Positions 48,541 through 58,085 are shown, counted from the first letter of the stretch. The stretch is 64,000 nt of DNA from Amycolatopsis sp. WQ 127309 (GCF_023023025.1 NZ_CP095481.1:1922001-1986000); one strand, 5' to 3'. The notes: generated by a model not told the origin, from the sequence alone. Program-made: numbers and translations.

Positions 48541-49283
48541 CGGTTCAGGACCTGGGACAGGAAGGCCTCGACGGCGCCCCGGTAGGTCTCCGGGGCTTCG
48601 TCGTGGGGCAGGTGGGCCGAACCGGGGACGACCAGGTGTTTCGCGCCCGGCACCCGGGCGGCGACCAGCGCCTGCTGGCCCGCCGGCATGGCCGTGTGCT
48701 CGCCCTCGACCACCAGCAGCGGGCAGCGGATTCCGTCCACAGTGGACCAGTAGTCGACGCGGCCCCACTCGGCGGCGATGACGTACAGGTCTTCGAGGTC
48801 CGCGACGAGGTGGTAGCCGTCGGGACGCTCCTCGACGCAGTCGGTGAAGTACTCGCCCGCGTCGCCGAAGAACTCCCGGACGTGGTCGAGCGATTCGAAC
48901 GGCACCGGCCAGCTCTCGAAGTAACCACGCCAGGTCTCCACGGTCCGGCCGCGCTGGTCCGGCGCGAAGTCCTCGGACACCACCGCGCGCACCAGCTCCG
49001 GGTACCGCGCGGCCGTCGCCCACGCGTGCAGGCCGCCCATCGAGTGCCCGATCAGCACCGCCGGGCCGGCGTCGAGGGTGCGCAGCGCGGCGGCGACGTC
49101 GGCGGCGAACCGCTCGGTCGTCCACGGCCCGACCCGCGGCGCGCTGCCGTGGCCGCGCGCGTCGAGACCGTAGACCGCGCCGTAGGGCCGGAGCCACTCC
49201 GCGACCCGCCGCCACGTCCGCGCCCGGCCCATCAGGCCGTGGAGCAGAACGATCGGCACGCCGCTGCCGCCGAAACAGAGCAC
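48537..49283 (-). CDS. Alpha/beta-fold hydrolase
   Basis: A 248-residue protein with the alpha/beta hydrolase pattern: oxyanion strand PIVLLHGLMGRARTW, nucleophile elbow LIGHSMGGLHAW, a probable acid in LLVVEGEHTAM and catalytic His in GSAHLPHDE. Esterase, lactonase or epoxide hydrolase activity cannot be separated by sequence alone. The start is GTG at 49283, with AGGTGG 4 nt upstream. Contains one GTCCACAGTGGAC copy. Confidence 0.87.
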   Translation of the reverse strand: MLCFGGSGVPIVLLHGLMGRARTWRRVAEWLRPYGAVYGLDARGHGSAPRVGPWTTERFAADVAAALRTLDAGPAVLIGHSMGGLHAWATAARYPELVRAVVSEDFAPDQRGRTVETWRGYFESWPVPFESLDHVREFFGDAGEYFTDCVEERPDGYHLVADLEDLYVIAAEWGRVDYWSTVDGIRCPLLVVEGEHTAMPAGQQALVAARVPGAKHLVVPGSAHLPHDEAPETYRGAVEAFLSQVLNR

Positions 49284-49345
49284 GCGGCCACCTAACCACA
49301 GATCCGCAGGTGCGGAACGTGACCGAGTGGTCGCGCACGATGACC

Positions 49346-49351
49346 TAGGCT
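49346..49351 (+). promoter_or_regulatory. -10 box of M1-type peptidase gene (leaderless)
   Basis: TAGGCT lies 6 nt before the ATG at 49358. Confidence 0.6.
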
Positions 49352-49357
49352 GGTCGC

Positions 49358-50788
49358 ATGCGCCGCCGACTCACCGCCCTCGCCCTCTGCAGTGTGGTGA
49401 TCTCCGCCGCGGCCTGCAGCGGTGACGCCGTCCCGGCGCCGCCGCCACCGCCGCCCATGCACCCGGTGCCCGGAGCGTCCGGCGCCGGTGATCCGTATTA
49501 CCCGGACGACGGCAACGGCGGTTACGACGCCCTGCACTACGACGTCGACGCGACCTACGACCCACCGAGCGGCCGGCTCGACGGCGACACGACCGTCACG
49601 GCCAAGGCGACCCAGGACCTCAGCCGGTTCGACCTCGACCTGCGCGGACTCGACGTCGCCGGTGTCGAAGTGGACGGGCAGCCGGTGAAGTTCAGCCGGG
49701 AGAAGGCGTACGAACTGGTCGTCACGCCGGCGGCGCCGATCCGCGCCGGGACGACGTTCCGCACGCGCGTCCGCTACGGCGGTGATCCGGCGAAGACCCC
49801 GCACGGCGGCGGCAGCGAGAACGGCTGGCAGCACTCGGCCGACGGCGGCGCGTTCATGGTCGGCGAGCCGCACTCGGCCGCGTTCTGGTACCCGGTCAAC
49901 GAGACCCCGCGCGACAAGGCCACCTTCACGCTCACCGCGCACGTCCCGGACGGCTGGACGGTGATCTCGAACGGCCGCGAGCTGCCGCCGGTCCACGCCG
50001 GCAGCAAGACCACGACGACGTGGACCGAGACGAACCCGGTGGCGAGCTACCTGACGACCGTCGCGATCGGCAAGTTCAGCGTTGACCGATCGACGCTGCC
50101 GGACGGCACCCCGGTCGTCTCCGCGTACGCGCCCGGCGCCGAGGCCCACCGCGCGACCGGCGACCGGCTGCCCGAGATCCTCACCTTCCTGACCGGCAAG
50201 TTCGGGCCGTACCCGCAGTCGGCGGCCGGCGGGATCTACCTGAACGAGGACATCCACTTCTCGCTGGAGACGCAGACCCGGCCGACGTACGCGAAGTGGG
50301 CCGAGCTGCTGACGCTGGTGCACGAGAACGCCCACCAGTGGTTCGGCGACTCGGTGTCGGTGGCCGACTGGTCCGACGCCTGCCTGAACGAGTGCTTCGC
50401 GTCGTACGCGCAGTGGCTGTGGGGCGAGCGCGAGGGCCAGAACCTCGACGACCGCTACCGCGCGGCGATCGAGCTGACCCGCGGCAGCACCGACTTCTGG
50501 AGCCGCAAGCTGGTCGGCATGGGTGCCGGCCACGAGTTCGAAGGCGTCTACGACAAGGGCATCCTCGCCCTGCACGCGCTGCGCCGCAAGATCGGCGACC
50601 CGGCGTTCGACCGCCTCCTGCACGAGTGGCCGGCCCGCTACCGCCACGCGAACGCAACGTGGACCGACTTCGAGAAGCTGGCCGGCAGCATCGCGGGCCA
50701 AGATCTCCACGCCTTCTTCACCGACTGGTTCCACGGAACCGCGCTACCGGCGGACGCCGATCTCTTCCCCGGCAGCCTGCGCAGCTGA
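49358..50788 (+). CDS. M1-family metallopeptidase lipoprotein
   Basis: A 476-residue exported protein with lipobox ISAAAC (Cys21) and a proline-rich spacer. An aminopeptidase N-like N-terminal beta domain (about 45-215; HYDVDATYDPPSGRLDGDTTV) precedes the thermolysin-like catalytic domain, with LVHENAHQWFGDSV (HExxH zinc motif) and NECFASYAQWLW (glutamate zinc ligand). The C-terminal ARM-type domain of full-length aminopeptidase N is absent, as in other short actinobacterial M1 proteins. It is a close paralogue of 58248-59684. Confidence 0.9.
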   Translation: MRRRLTALALCSVVISAAACSGDAVPAPPPPPPMHPVPGASGAGDPYYPDDGNGGYDALHYDVDATYDPPSGRLDGDTTVTAKATQDLSRFDLDLRGLDVAGVEVDGQPVKFSREKAYELVVTPAAPIRAGTTFRTRVRYGGDPAKTPHGGGSENGWQHSADGGAFMVGEPHSAAFWYPVNETPRDKATFTLTAHVPDGWTVISNGRELPPVHAGSKTTTTWTETNPVASYLTTVAIGKFSVDRSTLPDGTPVVSAYAPGAEAHRATGDRLPEILTFLTGKFGPYPQSAAGGIYLNEDIHFSLETQTRPTYAKWAELLTLVHENAHQWFGDSVSVADWSDACLNECFASYAQWLWGEREGQNLDDRYRAAIELTRGSTDFWSRKLVGMGAGHEFEGVYDKGILALHALRRKIGDPAFDRLLHEWPARYRHANATWTDFEKLAGSIAGQDLHAFFTDWFHGTALPADADLFPGSLRS

Positions 50789-50816
50789 CCCGCACCGCGT
50801 GTCGACACGGCGTCAG

Positions 50817-50822
50817 TAGGGT
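50817..50822 (+). promoter_or_regulatory. -10 box of monooxygenase gene (leaderless)
   Basis: TAGGGT lies 6 nt before the ATG at 50829. Confidence 0.6.
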
Positions 50823-50828
50823 GGAGCC

Positions 50829-51140
50829 ATGAGTGTTGTGAAGATCAACGCGATCGAGGTTCCCGAAGGTTCCGGCGCCGAGCTGGAGAAGCGGTTCGGC
50901 GCGCGGCTGCACGCCGTGGACCAGCAGCCCGGCTTCCTCGGCTTCGAGCTGCTGCGGCCGGTTTCCGGCGAGACTCGCTACTTCGTCTACACGAAGTGGG
51001 AGACGGAGGAGGCCTACCAGGCCTGGGCGACCGGTGGCGCCGCCGCGGCCGCGCACGCCGGGGAGCGGGCCAAGCCCGTGTCGAGTGGTGCCAGCCTGCT
51101 GGAGTTCGAGGTCGTCCTCGGCTCGCAGCCGGGTGAGTGA
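50829..51140 (+). CDS. Antibiotic biosynthesis monooxygenase (ABM) domain protein
   Basis: A 103-residue protein of the dimeric alpha/beta-barrel fold: VVKINAIEVPEGSGAELEKRFGARLHAVDQQPGFLGFELLRPVSGETRYFVYTKWE is typical of ABM/HmoB-type proteins. Some cleave haem and others oxidise polyketides. No haem ligand can be assigned with confidence. The sirtuin gene start overlaps its end by 8 nt, so the two are cotranscribed. Confidence 0.85.
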   Translation: MSVVKINAIEVPEGSGAELEKRFGARLHAVDQQPGFLGFELLRPVSGETRYFVYTKWETEEAYQAWATGGAAAAAHAGERAKPVSSGASLLEFEVVLGSQPGE

Positions 51141-51924
51141 CCTCGCCCGCGCCGCGGAGTTGCTCGACGGTGCCGGCGCGCTCCTGATCTGCGCCGGCGC
51201 CGGGATGGGCGTCGACTCCGGGCTGCCGGACTTCCGGGGCGGCGAAGGGTTCTGGCGCGCGTACCCGCCGTACGCGCGGCTCGGCCTGCGGTTCGAGGAG
51301 ATCGCCGACCCGCGCCACTTCGCCGAGGACCCCGAGCTGGCCTGGGGGTTCTACGGCCACCGGCTGGACCTCTACCGCAAAACGGTCCCCCACCGCGGTT
51401 TCGGCCTGCTGCGCGAACTCCGGCCGGCCGGCGGCGTCCGCGTCTTCACGTCCAATGTGGACGGCCAGTTCCAGGAGGCGGGCTTCGAGCACGTCGCCGA
51501 GGCGCACGGGTCGATCCACCACCTGCAGTGCCTGTCCGGCTGCACCACGGACATCTGGCCGGCCGACGTCGACGTCCGCGTCGACGAAGAGACGATGCGC
51601 GCGGTGCCGCCGCTGCCGTCGTGCCCGCGCTGCGGCGGCTTGGCCCGCCCCAACATCCTGATGTTCGGCGACCACGAGTGGGTGCCGGACCGCAGCCAGG
51701 CCCAGCTCGACGAGCTGACGACGTGGCGCCGCACGGCGCGCGACCTCGTCGTGGTGGAGCTGGGCGCGGGCCAGGCGGTCCCGACGGTCCGCCGCTACAG
51801 CGAACTCGCCAGCGCCGCGACGGGCGCGTTGATCCGCATCAACCCGCGCGAACCCCGGATCCGCCACGGCCGTGGCGTCTCGATCGCGGCCGGTGCGCTG
51901 GAGACGCTCGAAAAGCTGAGCTGA
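51133..51924 (+). CDS. Sir2-family NAD-dependent protein deacylase
   Basis: A 263-residue sirtuin. The NAD-binding segment AGAGMGVDSGLPDFRG is near the N-terminus (about 18-33). TSNVDGQFQEAGF is the catalytic-core equivalent, with the histidine in EAHGSIHHLQC. The zinc module has CLSGC and CPRCGG. It would remove acyl groups from protein lysines using NAD+. The GTG at 51133 lies inside the monooxygenase gene. The stop abuts the convergent nuclease-family gene (TGA/TCA). Confidence 0.87.
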   Translation: MSDLARAAELLDGAGALLICAGAGMGVDSGLPDFRGGEGFWRAYPPYARLGLRFEEIADPRHFAEDPELAWGFYGHRLDLYRKTVPHRGFGLLRELRPAGGVRVFTSNVDGQFQEAGFEHVAEAHGSIHHLQCLSGCTTDIWPADVDVRVDEETMRAVPPLPSCPRCGGLARPNILMFGDHEWVPDRSQAQLDELTTWRRTARDLVVVELGAGQAVPTVRRYSELASAATGALIRINPREPRIRHGRGVSIAAGALETLEKLS

Positions 51925-52884
51925 TCAGGGCAGTTGCACCTCGGCGAAGACCGCGCGGTGGTCGCTGCCCGGGACGTCGAACACGCCGTAGTCCCGGACC
52001 GCCGCGCGGTTGTCCACCACGACGTGGTCGATCGTCACCAGTGGCAGCGACGACGGCCACGTCGGCGTCAGCCCCGAGCCGTGCTGCTCGGCCGCGTCGT
52101 TGTAGCCGCGGGACAGGACCGTGCGGAACGCCGCGTGGTCCAGGGTCGCGTTGAAGTCGCCCGCGAGGATCCGGAGGCCGTGCTCGCCCGCCGCGCGGGA
52201 GAGGTCCTTCGTCTCGCGCTCCCACTGCGGGGTGTCGACGTCCGGGGAGATCGGGTGGACGGCGACGATCTCCACGACCACGCCGTCGCCGAGGTCGGCC
52301 TGGGCACCCGGCTGCTTGGCCGCGGAATCACCCGTCAGGTTGACCTCCGTCAGGGGGAACCGCGACACGATCCCCGAGCCGAACGCGCCGGGCGCGGGGT
52401 GCAGGACGCGGTACGGCAGGGTCTGGAACAGCCCGGCCGCGGTCAGGCCGTCGACCACGCGGGGCGTCATCTCGACCAGGTTCAGCACGTCGATCCGCTG
52501 CGCGCGCACCAGGTCGACGACGGCTTTCGGGTCCGCCTGGCCGTAGAGCAGGTTCGAGGAGAGCACGCGCAGTGTCTTGCCGTGCGCGTCGCGTTGGTCG
52601 CTCGCCGACACCCGCGGCACGACCAGGACGGCCAGCACGATCGCCAGCACCAGCGCGACCCCGCCGACCCACCACCGGCGGCACACCAGCGCCAGGCCGC
52701 CGGCCAGCACGCCGTACAGCACCGCGTACGGCGTCAACGACAGCGCGACCAGGATGTACCAGTCGCCGTCGAAGCCGACCAGGCGCAGCACGACCAGCAC
52801 CGCCAGCGGCACCACCGGTACCACCAGCAGGGCCGTGACCAGCGGGTTCTTCCGCCGCACCCGCGTCTCTTCCGTTGTCACCAT
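51925..52884 (-). CDS. Endonuclease/exonuclease/phosphatase-family membrane protein
   Basis: A 319-residue protein with three N-terminal transmembrane helices (about 15-35, 42-65, 70-92) and an EEP catalytic domain outside or facing the membrane surface: LRVLSSNLLYGQAD, LNLVEMTP (metal Glu), AVHPISPDVD, LAGDFNATLDHAAF and GSDHRAVFAEV (catalytic Asp-His). This form is common in actinobacteria; nuclease, phospholipase or phosphatase activity are all possible. ATG 52884 begins the first cytoplasmic segment; CATACT 7 nt upstream gives the leaderless geometry. Confidence 0.86.
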   Translation of the reverse strand: MVTTEETRVRRKNPLVTALLVVPVVPLAVLVVLRLVGFDGDWYILVALSLTPYAVLYGVLAGGLALVCRRWWVGGVALVLAIVLAVLVVPRVSASDQRDAHGKTLRVLSSNLLYGQADPKAVVDLVRAQRIDVLNLVEMTPRVVDGLTAAGLFQTLPYRVLHPAPGAFGSGIVSRFPLTEVNLTGDSAAKQPGAQADLGDGVVVEIVAVHPISPDVDTPQWERETKDLSRAAGEHGLRILAGDFNATLDHAAFRTVLSRGYNDAAEQHGSGLTPTWPSSLPLVTIDHVVVDNRAAVRDYGVFDVPGSDHRAVFAEVQLP

Positions 52885-52951
52885 GCAGCCGAGTATGCCG
52901 AGGTCGCCGCCGGACGGCCCGGGCGGCGACCACACCTCCACAACATCTCCA

Positions 52952-52991
52952 CCGGCGCTGCCAGCGCCGGACAGCCGCTGTCAGCGCGCTG
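52952..52991. promoter_or_regulatory. Three adjacent palindromes in divergent promoter region
   Basis: CCGGCGCT-GCC-AGCGCCGG (52952-52970), GACAG-CCG-CTGTC (52970-52982) and CAGCGCGCTG (52982-52991) lie end to end between the divergent nuclease-family and ABC exporter genes. All share CAGC/GCTG half-sites. They are a likely regulator-binding array. Confidence 0.5.
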
Positions 52992-53055
52992 TGCGCGCCC
53001 TGCCAGCCCGGACGTCCACTGTGGTCCTCACAGCGACCAGCGAAGGAGGACGCCC

Positions 53056-54036
53056 ATGTCGCACGCGATCCAGGCCGAAGGCCTGGTCAAGCATTTCGGG
53101 GAAACCAAGGCGCTGGACGGGGTGGACCTCGAGGTCCCCTACGGCCAGGTGGTGGGGGTGCTCGGGCCGAACGGCGCGGGCAAGACGACCGCGATCCGCA
53201 TTCTGGCGACGTTGATGAAACCCGACTCCGGGAGAGCCACGGTCGGGGGCTACGACGTGGTCTCCGACCCGGTCCGGGTCCGCAGCCTGATCGGGCTGAC
53301 CGGGCAGTACGCGTCGGTCGACGAGGACCTCAACGGCATCGAGAACCTGATGCTCATCGGCCGGCTGTACGGCCTGCCCCGGGCTCAGGCCCGCAAGCGC
53401 GCCACCGAGCTGATCGAGCGGTTCGAGCTGACCGGCGCGGCCAAGCGGGCGATCCGGACGTTCTCGGGCGGCATGCGGCGCCGGATCGACCTGGCCGCCA
53501 GCCTCGTCGGCGGCCCCGAGGTGCTCTACCTCGACGAACCGACCACCGGGCTCGACCCGCACGCCCGCAACGAGGTCTGGGACGTCGTCCGCAACCTCGT
53601 CGCCGACGGCGCGACGGTGCTGCTGACCACGCAGTACCTGGAGGAGGCCGACCAGCTGGCCGACAAGATCACCGTGTTCGACCACGGCCGCGTCGTCGCC
53701 GACGGCCGGGCCGACGAGCTGAAGCGCCGCGTCGGCGGGCAGACGCTGCAGGTGCGTCCGACCCAGCTGTCCGACATGGACGCCGTCAACCGGATCCTCG
53801 GCGACCTCAGCGGCGTCCGGCCCACCCGGGACGACGCCTCCGGGCTGCTCACCGCGCCGGTCAGCGACCCGGTGCTGCTGTCCACGTTGGTCCGCAAGCT
53901 CGACGAGGCCGGGATCACCGCGGACGAGCTGGCGCTGCGGCTGCCCAGCCTCGACGAGGTGTTCCTCGCGCTGACCGGGCACGCCGCCGATGAACCCAAG
54001 AAGGACACCCGCGACCTCGAAGGGAGCCTGGCATGA
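53056..54036 (+). CDS. DrrA-type ABC transporter ATP-binding protein
   Basis: A 326-residue ATPase: Walker A LGPNGAGKTT, signature FSGGMRRRIDLA, Walker B VLYLDEPTTGLD and the C-terminal daunorubicin-resistance-type extension (about 230-310; GGQTLQVRPTQLSDMDAVNRIL, LPSLDEVFLALTGH). The family exports drugs or lipids. GAAGGAGG precedes the ATG. It overlaps the permease gene by 4 nt (ATGA). Confidence 0.92.
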   Translation: MSHAIQAEGLVKHFGETKALDGVDLEVPYGQVVGVLGPNGAGKTTAIRILATLMKPDSGRATVGGYDVVSDPVRVRSLIGLTGQYASVDEDLNGIENLMLIGRLYGLPRAQARKRATELIERFELTGAAKRAIRTFSGGMRRRIDLAASLVGGPEVLYLDEPTTGLDPHARNEVWDVVRNLVADGATVLLTTQYLEEADQLADKITVFDHGRVVADGRADELKRRVGGQTLQVRPTQLSDMDAVNRILGDLSGVRPTRDDASGLLTAPVSDPVLLSTLVRKLDEAGITADELALRLPSLDEVFLALTGHAADEPKKDTRDLEGSLA

Positions 54037-54839
54037 CGACCTTGGCACTCGACCGCCCGGCCCCGCCGCGGCACATCAGCCCGGGAAAGGGCTTCCAGCA
54101 CGCGCTTTCACTCGCGTGGCGCGGCGTGCTGAAGATCCGCAAGAACCCGGAGCAGCTGGCCGACGTCACGCTGATGCCGATCATCTTCCTGGTCATGTTC
54201 GTCTACCTGTTCGGCGGCGCGCTGTCCGGATCGACCGACGCGTACCTGCAGATGGTCGTGCCAGGCATCATGGTGATGAACATCCTGCAGGCGTGTCTCA
54301 CCGTCGGCACGAACCTCAACACCGACATCACCAAGGGCGTGTTCGACCGGTTCCGCAGCATGCCGATCGCCCGGTCGGCACCCCTGATCGGCGCGGTGCT
54401 GGCGGACATCGTGCGGTACGTCGTCTGCCTGACCGTGCTGATGGTCGTGGCGACGATCATGGGCTACCGGATCGCGACCAGCCCCGGCGAGTTCGCCGTG
54501 GCGATCCTGCTGGCGCTGGCGTTCGGGCTCTGCTTCTGCTGGGGCTCGGTGTTCGTCGGCATGATCATGAAGTCGCCGGGCGCGGCACAGGCGCTGATGT
54601 TCGTCTTCATCATGCCGCTGACGTTCGGCAGCAACGTGTTCGTCAGCACGGCCACCATGCCGGGCTGGCTGAAGGCGTGGGCGGACATCAGCCCGGTGAG
54701 CCTGATGGCCAACGCGTTGCGCGGCCTGATGAACGGCGGCGCCGTCGCCGGTCCGCTGGCCGGGGCCCTGGCCTGGATGGCAGGCGCGGTCATCGTGTTC
54801 TTCCCGCTGGCCACCTGGGCCTACCGCCGGCGGGTCTGA
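54033..54839 (+). CDS. DrrB-type ABC transporter permease
   Basis: A 268-residue ABC-2 family membrane protein with six helices, preceded by RKNPEQLADVTLMPIIFLVMFVYLFGG and including VPGIMVMNILQ, NTDITKGVFDRFRSMPIARSAPLIG (the DrrB cytoplasmic loop) and FIMPLTFGSNVFV. With the preceding ATPase it forms an exporter of the daunorubicin-resistance type. No biosynthetic cluster is near, so the substrate is unknown. Confidence 0.92.
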   Translation: MTTLALDRPAPPRHISPGKGFQHALSLAWRGVLKIRKNPEQLADVTLMPIIFLVMFVYLFGGALSGSTDAYLQMVVPGIMVMNILQACLTVGTNLNTDITKGVFDRFRSMPIARSAPLIGAVLADIVRYVVCLTVLMVVATIMGYRIATSPGEFAVAILLALAFGLCFCWGSVFVGMIMKSPGAAQALMFVFIMPLTFGSNVFVSTATMPGWLKAWADISPVSLMANALRGLMNGGAVAGPLAGALAWMAGAVIVFFPLATWAYRRRV

Positions 54840-54872
54840 GGGCGCGGGTGCACGGGGGTGACCCACGCCAGT

Positions 54873-54914
54873 AGCTGAAGGGGACGTTCGCGGGGGCGAG
54901 CGTCCCCTTCAGCT
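54873..54914 (+). terminator. Hairpin terminator after drr-type genes
   Basis: Perfect 14-bp stem AGCTGAAGGGGACG / complement with a 14-nt loop, followed by TTT on the plus strand. It overlaps the stop of the convergent SARP gene, so it may serve both directions. Confidence 0.8.
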
Positions 54915-57900
54915 TTTGACCGCGTCCAGCTCCGCCAGCACCCAGCCGATCGTGTCCTCTTTGGACATCGCCCGGGCCTGCTCGTACCGCGCTTCGTAGT
55001 CCGGCAGCTCGTCGTTCAGCTCGACGCGAAGCTCCCGCAGCTCGGGGCTGCCGAGGTCGAGCCGGCCGCGGATGACGGCGGACGCCGCGAGCGCCCGGAC
55101 CGCCACGTCGAGGCGGCCCTGCCGGGCGCGGATCAACGCCAGCAGCTCGACCGCCCCGGCCAGGTCCGGCATGTCGCCGCGGCGGTAGGTGGACCGGATC
55201 GCCGAGGCGGCGGGGGCTTCCGCCTCGTCGGCGTGGCCGGTGGCGAGGCTCAGCCGCGCTTCGGCCGCGCAGACCCACTCTTCGCCCATCCCGCCGGGGA
55301 ACGCCGCGTCCCGCGCCAGCTCCGCGATGCGGTCGAGCTGCACCCGGGCCTCGGTCAGCCGGTCCGTGCGCACCAGCAGCTCCAGCCGGCCGAACATCAG
55401 GACGATCTTCTGCTGCGGGTTCGTGACGCTCGCGCCGTAGCGCTCGGCCGCTTCCTGGTCGCGCCAGGCACCTTCGATGTCGCCGGCCCGGGCCCGCTCC
55501 ACGGCCAGCCGCCACCAGTGCTGGACGGCGTCTTCGTGCGAACGCAGCTCCATCGACATCGCCAGGCCCTGCTGGTAGGTCTCGATGGCCTTCGCGCTCT
55601 CGCCCGCCTGCGAAAGCGCGTACGCCTTGAAGCTCAGCGTCATCGCGATGCCCCAACGGTCGCCGACCTCGACGAAGCCGGCGTAAGCCAGGTCGCGCGC
55701 CCGGTCCGCGCCCTCGACGTCCCCCTCGTCGTCGAGCACGAAGCTCTCCACCCAGTGCCCGCCGGCGCGGGTCCACGCGTCCGCGCTCCGCTCCGACCGG
55801 CGCACCTCGCGGAGCGCGACGTCGCGGTCGCCGCCGAGGAAGGCCAGCATCGGCAGGGCCACCGAGAGCCCGGCGTAGCGGTCCATCGCGCCGGTGCGGA
55901 CGCATTCGTCGACCACCGGCAGGGTGTCCGAGTCGTCGGTGCGCATCGGGACCATGTCCATCAGGTACAGGATCGCCCTGTAGGCCGCGGCGACGACGGC
56001 GGGCAGCCGGTCGCCGAAGGCGAGCGTCTCGCGGACCAGTCCACCGAACCGGCCGCTCTGACCGAGAATGGTGAGGTACCAGAACATCCCGTCCAGCAGC
56101 CCGATCGCGTTGTCCACATCGGACATCTCCAGCGCGCCGCGCAGCGCCGTGATCATGTTGGCGTTCTCGGCCTCGTACCGGGCGATCGCCGGCAGCTGTT
56201 CACGGGTGCGCAGCACCGGCTCCAGCCGGGCCGCCAGTTCGTTGTAGTACGTCGCCATCGCGCGTCGCGTCGCGTCGAGCTCGCCCGACTCCGCCAGGCG
56301 CTCGGTCGCGTAGGCCCGCAGCGTCTCCAGCATCCGGTAACGCGGCTCGCCGAGATCCCCCGGCACTGTGTCCACAATGGACTTCTCGACGAGGCTGCCG
56401 AGCACGTACGGGACGTCGGCCGCGAGCAGTGATTCGTCCGCGCAGACGGCTTCGACCGTCTCCAGCTCGGCGCCGCCGGTGAACACCGAGAGCCGCCGGG
56501 CCAGCACCCGCTCGGCGTCGGTCAGCAGGTCCCAGCTCCACTCGACGACCGCGCGCAGCGTCCGCTGACGCGGCAACGCCGTGCGGCTGCCCGAGGTGAG
56601 CAGCCGGAACCGGTCGCCGAGCCGGCCGGCGATCTGCGCGACCGTCATCGACCGCAGCCGCGCCGCGGCCAGCTCCAGGGCCAGCGGCATGCCGTCGAGC
56701 CGGCGGCAGATCTCGCCGACGTGGTCCACAGTGGACTGGTCGAGGACGAAGTCGGGGCGGACCGCGGCCGCCCGGTCGAGGAACAGCCGCGTCGAGTCCA
56801 GCTCGGCGGCTTCGGCGGGCGCGGCGCGTTCCGCGGGCACCGGCAACGGCCCCAGCGGGCAGAGCGCCTCCCCGGTGATCGCCAGCGGTTCGCGGCTGGT
56901 GGCCAGGATCCGCAGCCGCGGCGCGCGGTGCAGCAGGTCGTCCGCCAGCCGCGCGGCGGCGTCGACGACGTGCTCGCAGTTGTCCAGCACCAGCAGCGCG
57001 TCCGCGCCCCCGAGCACCTCGACGGCCTGCTCGAGCGGGTCCGCCGGGCGCCGGCGGACCTCGGTCTCGGTGCTGCGCATGTCACGGACGCCCAGCGCGC
57101 CCAGCAGCGCGGCCTCGACGTCGTCGGGGTCGCGGACGCCGGCCAGCGCGGCGAACCAGACCCGCCCCTGCTGGTGCACCGGGTGCCGGGACGCCGTTTC
57201 GGTGGCCAGCCGGGTCTTGCCGGCGCCGCCCGGCCCGGTCAGGGTGACCAGCCGGTTCCCGCCGAGCAGCTCGGCCAGCTGCTTGAGTTCGTCGTCCCGG
57301 CCGATGAACGTCGTCAGCCGCGTCGGCAGCCGGTCGGCCACCGGTGACGGCGGCGCGAACTCGCCCCGCAGCGCGGCCAGCTGGATCTCCTGCAGCTCGG
57401 CCGACGGGTCGACGCCGAGCTGGTCGGCCAGCGTGCGGCGCAGGCCGGAGTAGACGGTCAGCGCCTCGGACTGCCGCCCGGCGGCGCAGAGCGCGCGGAT
57501 CAGCAGGCCGGCGAGCCGTTCGCGCAGCGGGTCGGCCTCGGCCGCGGCGGCCAGGTCGGGCAGGACGGCGGTGTGCTCGCCCAGGCGGATGAGTGCGTCG
57601 AAGCGGTCTTCGGCCGCCTCCGCGCGCAGGTCGGTGAGCCGCCGGGCCGGAGCTTGCGCGAACGGCGCGTCGAGGACGTCGGCGAGCGCACCGCCCTGCC
57701 ACAGCGCGAGCGCCTCGGCGAGCAGCTCGGCCGCGCGGGCGGCCCGGCCGGCGGCGAGCTCACGGCGGCCTTCCGCGGCCAGCCGTTCGAAGCGCTCGGC
57801 GTCGACGTCCTCCCGGGCGACGGCGAGCCGGTAGCCGCCGGGGCCGGACTCGATCGCCACCGGCAGGGCCTTCCGCAGCCGCGAGACCAGCGACTGGAGG

Positions 57901-58085
57901 GCGTTCGGCGCGTCGGCGGGCGGCTCGGCACCCCAGAGGCCGTCGATCAGCGCGTCGGCCGGGACGGCCCGGCCGGCGTCCAGCGCCAGCCTGGCCAGGA
58001 GCATGCGGAGGCGGGCGCCGCCGATGTCGATCGGGGTGCCGTCGTCTTCCGCTGCCCGCAGCGGGCCCAGCAGCGCAACGCGCAT
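54909..58085 (-). CDS. Large SARP-family transcriptional regulator (BTAD, NB-ARC, TPR)
   Basis: A 1058-residue regulator. The N-terminal OmpR-type winged helix (1-about 90; MRVALLGPLRAAEDDGTPIDIGG, ALQSLVSRLRKALP) is followed by a BTAD domain (about 90-245), an NB-ARC-like ATPase with LTGPGGAGKTRLA and LLVLDNCEHVVDAAA, and a long TPR-like helical C-terminus. It would bind direct repeats upstream of target promoters. The start at 58085 gives the complete winged helix. It is divergent from the M1-type peptidase gene at 58248, the nearest candidate target. Confidence 0.92.
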   Translation of the reverse strand: MRVALLGPLRAAEDDGTPIDIGGARLRMLLARLALDAGRAVPADALIDGLWGAEPPADAPNALQSLVSRLRKALPVAIESGPGGYRLAVAREDVDAERFERLAAEGRRELAAGRAARAAELLAEALALWQGGALADVLDAPFAQAPARRLTDLRAEAAEDRFDALIRLGEHTAVLPDLAAAAEADPLRERLAGLLIRALCAAGRQSEALTVYSGLRRTLADQLGVDPSAELQEIQLAALRGEFAPPSPVADRLPTRLTTFIGRDDELKQLAELLGGNRLVTLTGPGGAGKTRLATETASRHPVHQQGRVWFAALAGVRDPDDVEAALLGALGVRDMRSTETEVRRRPADPLEQAVEVLGGADALLVLDNCEHVVDAAARLADDLLHRAPRLRILATSREPLAITGEALCPLGPLPVPAERAAPAEAAELDSTRLFLDRAAAVRPDFVLDQSTVDHVGEICRRLDGMPLALELAAARLRSMTVAQIAGRLGDRFRLLTSGSRTALPRQRTLRAVVEWSWDLLTDAERVLARRLSVFTGGAELETVEAVCADESLLAADVPYVLGSLVEKSIVDTVPGDLGEPRYRMLETLRAYATERLAESGELDATRRAMATYYNELAARLEPVLRTREQLPAIARYEAENANMITALRGALEMSDVDNAIGLLDGMFWYLTILGQSGRFGGLVRETLAFGDRLPAVVAAAYRAILYLMDMVPMRTDDSDTLPVVDECVRTGAMDRYAGLSVALPMLAFLGGDRDVALREVRRSERSADAWTRAGGHWVESFVLDDEGDVEGADRARDLAYAGFVEVGDRWGIAMTLSFKAYALSQAGESAKAIETYQQGLAMSMELRSHEDAVQHWWRLAVERARAGDIEGAWRDQEAAERYGASVTNPQQKIVLMFGRLELLVRTDRLTEARVQLDRIAELARDAAFPGGMGEEWVCAAEARLSLATGHADEAEAPAASAIRSTYRRGDMPDLAGAVELLALIRARQGRLDVAVRALAASAVIRGRLDLGSPELRELRVELNDELPDYEARYEQARAMSKEDTIGWVLAELDAVKS

